From NCBI RefSeq assembly GCF_009617575.1, contig NZ_WIXJ01000002.1, forward strand, positions 496,001 through 560,000: a DNA stretch of 64,000 nt. Reading direction: 5' to 3'. The position numbers and the translations under genes are program-made. Positions 1 through 8,814 of the stretch are shown piece after piece. This DNA comes from Rhodocyclus gracilis. GTDB taxonomy: Bacteria; Pseudomonadota; Gammaproteobacteria; Burkholderiales; Rhodocyclaceae. Every line of letters starts with the position of its first letter. Position 1 is the stretch's first letter. The notes under the pieces were generated by a model. The model saw only the letters and a program-made list of their open reading frames with translations. It was not told the origin of the DNA and ran no database searches.

Positions 1-1493
<1,493 letters not shown>

Positions 1494-1549
1494 GCGCGCC
1501 GCAACACCCCAGCCCGCTGACGACTCGCCTGCCCCCCCCCGCCGACTGC

Positions 1550-3088
1550 TCAGCGCTCTGACATCGCCTTTGCCGGCTCGTTCTTCATGAGCGCGGCAGC
1601 GACGGAGGCCAGCAGCAGGATGCCCGTCAGCAATAAAAATCCCTGCGCATACGCCGTATAGAGGCCCGGCGCCTCCTGCCCGTAGACCAGCTCGCGCCAC
1701 TGAATGAAGACCGCGATGATGGCAATGCCCATCACACCGCCAATCTGCCGGGCGTAGCTGATGACAACCGAGGACTGCCCGAGCTGGTGCGCAGCCAGAT
1801 TGCGCATGGTGGCGATACCGAGCGCGGGCAGGATCAGCCCCAGGCCGATGCGCCCGATGACGGTGCTGGCGATCATCTCCTTATGCTCGATGCCGCCGCC
1901 AAGGACAGCAAAGATCAGGAACGAAGCGCCAAAGAGCAGCAATCCGGCGAGGGTGATCCATTTTGGCGAATAGCGATCCGCCATGCGTCCGGCCACCGGC
2001 AGGGTGAGGACCAGCGCGATGCCGGAGGGGACCAACGCCATACCGGCCGCCGAAGCGGAATACGCCAGCGCGTTCTGCAAAAACACGGGAATGAGATACG
2101 TCGAAGCGTAGAGGCCGAAACCGTAGGCAAACGAAACGATGGTGCCCATGGTGAAGGTCCGCCGCCCGAACAACTGCAGATTGATGATTGGCGCGGCGTG
2201 GCGTCGGGCGTGCCGGACAAAAAGCAGCAGCGCCAGCGTCGCGAAGCCAAATTGCCCCCAGGTCCACGCCGAGGCGAGGCCACTGTGTTGCAGACTCGAC
2301 ACGCCCTCGATCAGCAAGATCGTCGCCAGCGTAAGCCAACTCACGCCAAACCAGTCGAAGCGCTTCGCCACGGCCGGCCGTGGCAGCGGCAGCAGATACA
2401 GCGCCGCAACAGCCGCCACCAGACAAAACGGCAGGCCGAGCAGAAAGATCGTCTCCCAGCCAAACGCATCGAGCAGGACGCCGCCCAGGGCAGGCGCAAT
2501 CGCCGGCGTGGAAGCAATGCTCAGCGTAAGAATCCCCGACGCCCGCCCCTGCGTTTCGGGGCTGAAGAGGCGCATCAGGGCAAGGATCCCCATCGGTTGC
2601 AAAACGCCGGCCGCCGCCCCCTGCACGACGCGCGCGCACACCACCAGCGGAAAGGTCGGCGCGAAGAAGCCGGCAACGCTGGCGACGGCAAGCGTTGCCA
2701 GCGAGAGCAAAAAAACGCGGCGAAAGCCGAAGCGATCAAGCAGCCACGAAGTCGGCAGCATGGCGACGGTCATTGCCGCCATGAATCCCGTCATGGCCCA
2801 TTGCACCTGCGCCTGACCAAGCCCGAAGTGACGCGTCATCGCCGGCACCGCGACGTTGAAACTCGAGGTGCACAACACCCCCGCCACCGTCCCCAGCCCG
2901 ATCACCAGCAACACCAGCCATTTGTAACGCTGGCCGTAGCGTTGCGACAGCGCCTCGAGCGTCTGGGCGCGAGGCAGAAGAGACACGTAGGACAAAAGCG
3001 GAAACTCCGTCGGGCAATGTAGGGGTTGCGTAGGGGCCATGCGTGAATCACAGGCGCCCACCCCGGAATTGTCCTCCACACGCGGCAT
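1550..3088 (-). CDS. MFS drug-type exporter (DHA2-like)
   Basis: This is an inner-membrane proton-driven major facilitator transporter. About 14 hydrophobic segments can be read, and motif A appears as LLDRFGFRRV after the second segment. Length (up to 512 residues) and segment number fit the DHA2 group (EmrB/QacA-like multidrug exporters). The substrate cannot be told from sequence. The start is uncertain. The ATG at 3088 gives a hydrophilic leader of about 55 residues, and an in-frame ATG lies at 3040. A TTG near 2995 is preceded at good spacing by GGAG and may be the real start. It lies downstream of the EamA transporter on the same strand, about 100 bases away, so the two may be co-transcribed with the csoR-like gene. 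Family call is firm, role is not. Confidence 0.85.
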   Translation of the reverse strand: MPRVEDNSGVGACDSRMAPTQPLHCPTEFPLLSYVSLLPRAQTLEALSQRYGQRYKWLVLLVIGLGTVAGVLCTSSFNVAVPAMTRHFGLGQAQVQWAMTGFMAAMTVAMLPTSWLLDRFGFRRVFLLSLATLAVASVAGFFAPTFPLVVCARVVQGAAAGVLQPMGILALMRLFSPETQGRASGILTLSIASTPAIAPALGGVLLDAFGWETIFLLGLPFCLVAAVAALYLLPLPRPAVAKRFDWFGVSWLTLATILLIEGVSSLQHSGLASAWTWGQFGFATLALLLFVRHARRHAAPIINLQLFGRRTFTMGTIVSFAYGFGLYASTYLIPVFLQNALAYSASAAGMALVPSGIALVLTLPVAGRMADRYSPKWITLAGLLLFGASFLIFAVLGGGIEHKEMIASTVIGRIGLGLILPALGIATMRNLAAHQLGQSSVVISYARQIGGVMGIAIIAVFIQWRELVYGQEAPGLYTAYAQGFLLLTGILLLASVAAALMKNEPAKAMSER

Positions 3089-3189
3089 GCAGACGGTAAC
3101 GGAATGAAAACGTCGCTCGGTTGGCTCAACCCATCGTCCAGCGCCGGCAATCCGAACGCCTCGCGGTACGTGCGTTTACCGGTAGCCGC

Positions 3190-3681
3190 TCAGTTCTGCG
3201 GCGGCAGTTTCGGCGACAGCAAACTGGGCTTCGTACTCGCCGGCTCACCCGCCGGCCAGACCAAGACCAGTACGCCGGCGACAATCAGGGTGGCGCCGAT
3301 GGCCAGTCGCCACGTAAGTGCCTCACCGAGAAAGACCAGCGCGAGAACGATGGCGAATACCACGCTGAGCTTGTCGATCGGCGCGACGAGCGAGGCTGGC
3401 GCCATCTGCAAGGCGCGGTAGTACAAGAGCCAGGACAAGCCCGTCGCCACGCCGGACGCGACGAGAAATGCGAGGGCACGCGGCGTCGTGTCGCGGGGCC
3501 AGACCCACTCGCCACGCATGCTGACGATGGCGGCGGTCATCGCCATGACCACAAACGTGCGAACGAGCGTCGCCAGATTGGCGTTTAGCCCCTCGACACC
3601 GAGCTTGCCGAAGATCGCAGTCAACCCCGCAAAAAACGCCGAGCCCAAGGCGAACGCCTGCCACGAAGAAAAATAGTTCAT
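3190..3681 (-). CDS. EamA-family small transporter (single EamA domain)
   Basis: This is an inner-membrane protein of 163 residues with five hydrophobic segments, matching one EamA (drug/metabolite transporter) repeat rather than the usual two. Such half-size proteins normally work as dimers. The conserved C-terminal part reads PASLVAPIDKLSVVFAIVLALVFLGE, given here by position at about residues 95-120. The tail is Pro/Ser-rich. A good ribosome binding site (AGGAG, about 8 bases before ATG 3681) supports the start. It lies 110 bases downstream of the csoR-like regulator on the same strand, so a metal-linked export role is possible but only inferred. Confidence 0.82.
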   Translation of the reverse strand: MNYFSSWQAFALGSAFFAGLTAIFGKLGVEGLNANLATLVRTFVVMAMTAAIVSMRGEWVWPRDTTPRALAFLVASGVATGLSWLLYYRALQMAPASLVAPIDKLSVVFAIVLALVFLGEALTWRLAIGATLIVAGVLVLVWPAGEPASTKPSLLSPKLPPQN

Positions 3682-3791
3682 GGGAAAGCTCCTGGCCGTT
3701 CAGACACTCTCGCCGCAGACATTGGCGACACTCCGCCGCGCATGGAGGGCGCAGCGCCCCTCATTCGGCGAGCGCTCCCCGGCGCGACTTC

Positions 3792-4061
3792 CTACAGGTA
3801 CTTCGTAATTTCCTTGAACTCCTGAATCGCCGCATCGGCCGACAGGTCGCCGTCGCTCACCGAGCGCTCCAAGCAGTGATCGATATGGTCATGCACCAAC
3901 GCTCGCTTGGCGTTGCCGATTGCCTTCTCGACGGCGAGGAGTTGCTGCGCGATCTCAAGACAGGCGCGATCGTCTTCGAGCATGGTGATGATGCTCTTCA
4001 GATGACCGTGCGCGCGCTTGAGTCGTTTGAGAACGTCGGGGTGGGTCGCGTTTTTGCTCAT
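3792..4061 (-). CDS. CsoR/RcnR/FrmR-family metal-sensing repressor
   Basis: This is an 89-residue all-helical DUF156 repressor. Members bind DNA as tetramers and release it when they bind a metal ion or react with a small thiol-reactive compound. The sensing positions can be read directly: Cys34, His59 and Cys63 (in HDHIDHC). Their spacing is the C-H-C pattern of copper(I)-sensing CsoR. Formaldehyde sensor FrmR has Thr at the last position, and RcnR uses a His-rich set. A copper sensor is therefore the best guess, though no copA or copZ is nearby. The operator-like palindrome at 4075-4093 lies just before the start, suggesting autoregulation. Likely targets are itself and perhaps the transporters downstream. 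Confidence 0.88.
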   Translation of the reverse strand: MSKNATHPDVLKRLKRAHGHLKSIITMLEDDRACLEIAQQLLAVEKAIGNAKRALVHDHIDHCLERSVSDGDLSADAAIQEFKEITKYL

Positions 4062-4074
4062 GGCGCCGCCATCC

Positions 4075-4093
4075 TATCCCCCCGGGGAGGATA
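4075..4093. promoter_or_regulatory. Candidate CsoR-type operator upstream of the csoR-like gene
   Basis: A 19-base near-perfect palindrome, TATCCCCCCGGGGAGGATA, has C/G tracts flanked by A/T ends, the layout known for CsoR/RcnR-family operators. It ends 14 bases before the repressor's ATG, where bound repressor would block transcription or translation initiation. No binding data; this is pattern recognition. Confidence 0.5.
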
Positions 4094-4221
4094 TTGCCAA
4101 GCCTCTGCGCGAGTGATAGATTTCGCCGTCATCTTTTTCGGAGTTCCCTCTGTGGACAGTTCCAGTGGACGATCTTGCATCGGCCCCACACTGGCAAGGT
4201 AACCGGAGGGTAATGCCCGAA

Positions 4222-4249
4222 CGCTACCCTGCCGCAACGGCGGGTAGCG
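4222..4249 (+). other. Strong hairpin in the mgtC leader
   Basis: CGCTACCC-T-GCCG pairs perfectly with CGGC-GGGTAGCG around a CAA loop, with one bulged T. It sits about 170 bases before the mgtC start in a 359-base gap (4062-4420) that has no gene. I do not recognise a known riboswitch class: no M-box, yybP-ykoY or cobalamin core. No U-tract follows, so it is not a simple terminator. Confidence 0.4.
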
Positions 4250-4420
4250 GTGTCGACACGGCCGGTTCTCGGCCTGTCTTGCTGCTTCCCTTTTGATAGT
4301 CGCAGACCGCTCCGGGCGGTTCGCTGGCACGCCTTCGCCCGACGGCGGCAAGCGCACGCCAGTCCGCTGCCGGAGATCTGCACGCGCTCTGCCCACCACG
4401 GCAGGCAGCAGGAAGCCATC

Positions 4421-5137
4421 ATGGAATTCATTCAAAACATCAATCTGGTGTCGCTTGCCGACACCACCATCAGCCTGACCACCGCCTTCGTTCTCGGCGG
4501 CCTGATCGGCCTTGAGCGGCAATACCGCCAACGCACCGCTGGCCTGCGGACCAACGTACTGGTCGCCGTCGGCGCCGCCATCTTCGTCGACATGGCCAAT
4601 CGGCTGAGCGGCCACGACGGCGCGGTGCACGTCGTCGCCTACGTCGTCTCAGGAATCGGCTTTCTCGGCGCTGGCGTCATCATGCGCGAAGAGGGCAACG
4701 TCCGCGGGCTCAACACCGCCGCCACCCTCTGGGGTTCGGCGGCAATCGGCGCCTGCGCCGGCGCTGACCTGATTCTTGAGGCGGTGCTCGGCAGCCTCTT
4801 CATCCTGGCGTCCAATACGCTGCTGCGCCCAGTGGTCAACCGCATCAACCAGCAGCCGCTCGATACGACGGCGGTGGAAATCACCAATACCGTCTACGTC
4901 ATCGCCTCGCGCGCACACCAGAAAGAAGCCCTGCGCCAACTCGAACTCGCCCTGGAAAAAGCCGGCCACCAAACCAGTGATCTCGTCATGCACGCCTTCG
5001 GTGACGACGCCGTGGAAATTGAGGCAGTGCTGACGGCCACCTCGGTCGACGGCAACGAAATCGAAGCACTGGTGCGTACCTTAAGCGCCCTCGACTGCGT
5101 CAGTCAGGCGTTCTGGAGTCCGAGTACGACGGAGTAG
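4421..5137 (+). CDS. mgtC: MgtC/SapB-family membrane protein
   Basis: This is an inner-membrane protein of 238 residues. The N-terminal half has about five hydrophobic segments with the family signature [20 protein letters not shown] (residues about 26-45) and [10 protein letters not shown]. The C-terminal half (from about residue 145) is soluble and resembles the ACT-like domain of longer MgtC proteins. MgtC proteins are linked to growth in low magnesium and inhibition of ATP synthase in pathogens; in environmental bacteria the role is less clear. The ORF is open further upstream to 4250, but ATG 4421 is preceded by AGGAAG and begins exactly where homology to the family begins. The gene stands alone and is followed by RHS debris. 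Confidence 0.9.
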   Translation: MEFIQNINLVSLADTTISLTTAFVLGGLIGLERQYRQRTAGLRTNVLVAVGAAIFVDMANRLSGHDGAVHVVAYVVSGIGFLGAGVIMREEGNVRGLNTAATLWGSAAIGACAGADLILEAVLGSLFILASNTLLRPVVNRINQQPLDTTAVEITNTVYVIASRAHQKEALRQLELALEKAGHQTSDLVMHAFGDDAVEIEAVLTATSVDGNEIEALVRTLSALDCVSQAFWSPSTTE

Positions 5138-5204
5138 GCGGGAGATGGGCGAAAGTGGGTTGCTGCCGGCGCGTCCCGCGCATAGTGTGCGCCGTGAGCC
5201 AAGG

Positions 5205-5455
5205 ATGACCTTCCACAACTGACCGTTGGCGTCATAGCTGTTGAGGACTTCGTTGCCCAGGGCATCGGTGGCCTTGACGATGCGGTCCAGGGCGTCGTAG
5301 TCGTAGCTCGTCGTCAGGTCGATCAGCGCGGCATTGGTCGGGCTGGCGCGGCGCTTCAGGGTTTCGGTCTTTTTGCGGCCCAGGCTGTCGTAGGTGTAGG
5401 TCTCGGTCCTGCCGGCGACGTTCAGCGTCTTCATCTTCTCAAGCTTTAGATGGTC
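5205..5455 (-). pseudogene. RHS/YD-repeat core fragment
   Basis: About 75 codons of YD-repeat protein can be read on the minus strand: TETYTYDSLGRKKTE, then LTTSYDYDALDRIVKATDALGNEV and NSYDANGQLWKV (given in parts). YD repeats form the shell of RHS polymorphic toxins. After LWKV the frame continues into residues that do not look like RHS, and it runs into the 3' end of mgtC on the other strand. There is no start signal or complete domain. It lies directly downstream of the RHS toxin tip, where an immunity gene would be expected. It is best read as a leftover from rearrangement or deletion of a larger RHS gene. Confidence 0.75.
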
Positions 5456-5473
5456 CGAAAATCCCCGGGAACG

Positions 5474-7029
5474 TCACCATGCCGAGCCGCCAGTGTGCGC
5501 GGTTTGTTGATGGACAGACGTCGGGACGAGCTGCATGGTCTGACCGTCTTGAACATGGTGCCAGGTGAAGTCGCCGGGTCTCGGGTTTGTCGCTGAGTAG
5601 CCCGCGGCTCGATCTGCGAGTGCAAAATCCTTTTCCGTACCCGTCAGGTTGCCGACCTTAACCTCCTTGATGGCCTGCTGAGAGAAGTCCGGGAATCCTT
5701 CCTTGAACGCCACGCCAGTCTTTGGATGAACATCCAGGGCTTTGTTGATGACCCGGACACCCCTTTCCAGATACTGCAACAGATTGGTCAGGCCACTCGG
5801 GTCGTTGAAGTTGACCGGGTTATTCGATCCGTAGACATAGAAGCTCATGTCCCCGGAGGCAAAGGCGATAGGGTCTTCACTCACGAACCGCCCGATCTGG
5901 GGATCGTAATATCTCGCCCGGTAGTAATATAGCCCCGTGCCATCTTCTTCGCGGCCCGTATACTTCAGCCGATTGGGGCTGCTACCGGTGGTGCTTTGCG
6001 GTACGCCGAACGCGCTGTACTTCACGCTCTGCGTCGTACCCCCGTTGTGTCCCGACACCGCCGTCACGCTCGTCACGTGGTCGTGATGGAACAGGAAAGG
6101 CTGCAACTTGCTGTCGCTGTCGTACATCCAGGCGGCGACCAGCTCATCGACGCCGCTGCCCCGGAAGTACCTGGCCTGCAGCTGGCCGCCAGCGTACTCC
6201 GACTCCAGGTGCTCGCCCTCAAGGAAGTAGTCGCGATTACCCAGGCTCCCTCCCCTGCGTCCAATGCGGTAGTCCATCGGGTCGTAGCGGTAGGTTTCGC
6301 CTCCGACGGTCTTGACTCTGCCCTTGGCGTCCCAGGTGAGGGTCTTGGCCCCGACGCCGGTCTGGTTGGTCAATCGTCCTTCAAAGTCATTCGTGAAGCT
6401 GCTTTCCAGCGTGCCACTCGTACCGCCGATGCGAATCTCCGCCAGCCGGTTGGTGCCTGCCGTGTAGTTGTAGTAACGGGTGTTGGCATTGGCTGTCAGG
6501 CTGCCCTTGGTGGTGGTCTTGATATTGCCCACCTTGTCATAGCTGAACAGTTCATCGTTGGCCGCGCCGGGGTAGTCGGCTTGGGTCAGGCGGTACAGCG
6601 CATCCATGGCAAAGGTGGTCGTGCCGCTGGCGTCGGTCTGCCCGGTGATGTTGCCCACCCGGTCGCGCGTGTAGGTGGTGCTAGAAACGAGGGCGTTGGT
6701 GGCGTCGTATTGATCCAGCCGAGTTAGCCAGCCATTGGCATCAAACTGTTGTGTCATCCGTGCGCCATTGGCGGTGACGCGGCTGAGCAGCCTTCCCGCC
6801 GGGTCGTACTGGTAATCGACCTGGGTGTAGTCGGGGTTCTGCAACATCACCAGCCGGTTGGCCGCGTTGTAGACGTAGTTCGTCGTGCTGCCTTGGTAGG
6901 TCGTCTTGGTGAGAAGCTTCCGGCTGACACCGGTCCAGCCACGGCGAGGCTGACAAGCACGCAAACGAAGCGGAGGCTTCGCCGTGATGGGTAAAGAAAA
7001 CAAGGGCGCGAAGGATCAATGATGCGCAT
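5474..7029 (-). pseudogene. Secreted RHS-repeat protein with WHH nuclease tip, disrupted near its 5' end
   Basis: The main frame (about 5474-6930) encodes YD repeats and the RHS core-associated motif (YYYRARYYDPQIGRFVSEDP, then YVYGSNNPVNFNDPSGL). A short variable C-terminal domain follows, ending TWHHVQDGQTMQLVP and HQQTAHTGG. That ending is the WHH-type HNH/Endonuclease VII toxin signature. The N-terminus is in another frame. ATG 7029 has a good GGGAGA ribosome site and begins a signal peptide (RRSLRFVCVLVSLAVAGPVSAGS), but that frame then leaves the repeats. Signal and repeats are joined out of frame at about 6920-6930, and most of the repeat shell expected in a full-length gene is missing. 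No immunity gene follows. Likely a decayed polymorphic toxin, not a working one. Confidence 0.78.
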
Positions 7030-7614
7030 GGCGAAATCTCCCTGGTCGCGCCACCGGGAAAGCGACCGCGCTGTCGATGCCCAGCGCCTGCCCATTCGTT
7101 ACCGCTACCCCAGCGACATAGGACGCACCATAGCAACGGCCTATGACAGCACTTCGCTTTACGCCGATGTCATTCTTAGTCCTCGGAGACCATGACAAAG
7201 CCACTTCGTGGTCCGTTCGGAAGGTTGTAAGCGCTCAACACCCCCGTATTTCCCGCCCAGCTATTCGGCCCTAGCGGGGTGAAGCGGCAGCTACTCGTCG
7301 ATACGGCTGTAGGTCTAGGTTGAACAGGCCCGGCTTTCGTAGACAACCTTGAGGAGCTACTTCGCAACTCAAACCTGCCATTCGATGGATAGCACCCCGA
7401 TGGCCGCTTCGGCCGACATCCCGCCGTTGGCCTAATGCAAATCCAGCTCCGTTGGGAAATCCGAACTTAGGCATTCGCTGCGCGATCATCGTTCTTTCGC
7501 GAATCCAGGTTCAGGTAGCAAACCAGATGCAAATCTGGACTTAGATTCGCTCAGTCCAGTCTCAACATCTAAAAATCCGACGCGAGAGTGGTCCTTACGA
7601 CGGCGACTTCCCTC
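7030..7614. other. 585-base stretch with no recognisable gene
   Basis: This lies between the RHS remnant and the 3' end of nrdB. Only short frames with no familiar motif occur on either strand, for example 7271-7489 minus. Base composition is visibly less GC-rich than the flanks at about 7200-7560. I see no IS ends, tRNA or clear attC site. It may be decayed RHS or immunity DNA or an old insertion scar. Confidence 0.4.
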
Positions 7615-8814
7615 TCACTCCCACGCCAGCGCCCCTCCGGTCTGGTACTCCGTAACCCGCGTTTCGAAGAAGTTCTTTTCCTTGCGCAGGTTGGCCTGCT
7701 CGTCGAGCCAGGGCAGGACGTTTTCGGCACCGGGGAAAGGCTCGGCGATTCCCAGCTGGCGGGCGCGGCGGTTGGCGATGAAGCGGAACTGCTGCACGTG
7801 CAGTTCGGCGTTGTAGCCAAGAATCGGCTCGCGCAGGATGTAGCCGGCGTAGGCGCTTTCGGCGGCTTCGGCTTCGTCCCACAGCAGGCGCAGCGCGGCC
7901 GGATCGAGCGTCAGCTTTTCCTCGGCGAGCAGTTCGCGAATGACGCGGATGCCGAAGGCGCAGTGCATCACCTCGTCGCGCATGATGTACTGCAGCTGCT
8001 CGGCGGCGCCCTTCATCAGGCCGCGCCGCTGCAGGGCAAAGATCGGCGTGAAGCCGTTGTAGAACCAGCAGCCTTCGAAGATCACCGCGAAGAAGAAGTA
8101 GGAGAGCGCGAATTCGTGCAGGTTGGCGCGGTCGGTCAGGTCGAAGTCCGAACGCAGCACTTTCTCCAGGCGGCGGTTGGCGAGCGCGATCTTGCCGTGG
8201 ATTTCGGGAACGACGCGGTAGCGGTTGTAGATGTCCTGCTGGTCAAGGCCGATGCTCTCGATGCAGTGCTGGTAGGTCCAGGTATGCAGCGCCTCTTCGT
8301 AAACCTGCCGCGCCTGATAGATCTGCAGTTCCGGTGCGCTCATCTTTTCCATCACCGCCAGACCGATGTTGCGCATGGCGAGAATGTCGGAAGTGGTCAG
8401 GTAAGCGAGCACGTTCTCGAAGACGTGGCGTTCGGACTGGCTCAGCCGGTGATGGTAGTCGTGCACATCCTGCGCCATGCTGATTTCCAGCGGCGTCCAG
8501 TGGTTGCGGTTGGCCTTGAGGAAGAACTCCCACGCCCAGGCGTACTTGAACGGCGCCAGCTGGTTGATGTCTCCCTTGCCGTTGACGATGCGTTTGTCGC
8601 CGACGCTGACGGCAGCCAGTGCCGGGTTCGCGCCCCCGTTGCCGGCCAGCGTGGCCGCCACCGGGATGGACGCCGCAGCTGGCGGCGTCGGCGCATCGGG
8701 CCGTGCTGCCGCTGCTGTCGGCACTGCTGCTGACGATGGCGATGCGCTTGGCGAGGGAGTGGGCGACGGCGATGGCGATGGCAACTCCCAGTCGTCGAAT
8801 GGCAGCGCGCTCAT
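7615..8814 (-). CDS. nrdB: Ribonucleoside-diphosphate reductase class Ia, beta (radical) subunit
   Basis: This 399-residue subunit holds the di-iron centre and tyrosyl radical that NrdA uses to reduce ribonucleotides. Iron ligands and radical site are readable: Asp143, Glu174 and His177 (in EEALHTWTYQH), Tyr181 seven residues after Glu174 as in Escherichia coli Tyr122, then Glu in EGCWFY and Glu/His in RDEVMH. The start ATG 8814 overlaps the nrdA stop (ATGA), so translation is coupled. The frame is open further upstream, but that part is a shadow of nrdA. Residues about 12-60 are unusual: a Pro/Ser then Ala-rich tract (PSPSPSPTPSPSASPSS) placed before the catalytic domain. A flexible linker is likely. 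Confidence 0.97.
   Translation of the reverse strand: MSALPFDDWELPSPSPSPTPSPSASPSSAAVPTAAAARPDAPTPPAAASIPVAATLAGNGGANPALAAVSVGDKRIVNGKGDINQLAPFKYAWAWEFFLKANRNHWTPLEISMAQDVHDYHHRLSQSERHVFENVLAYLTTSDILAMRNIGLAVMEKMSAPELQIYQARQVYEEALHTWTYQHCIESIGLDQQDIYNRYRVVPEIHGKIALANRRLEKVLRSDFDLTDRANLHEFALSYFFFAVIFEGCWFYNGFTPIFALQRRGLMKGAAEQLQYIMRDEVMHCAFGIRVIRELLAEEKLTLDPAALRLLWDEAEAAESAYAGYILREPILGYNAELHVQQFRFIANRRARQLGIAEPFPGAENVLPWLDEQANLRKEKNFFETRVTEYQTGGALAWE

Noticed and set aside
4058-4630. Minus-strand frame opposite mgtC and its leader
   Set aside because: It runs through the mgtC coding strand and has no domain or ribosome site.
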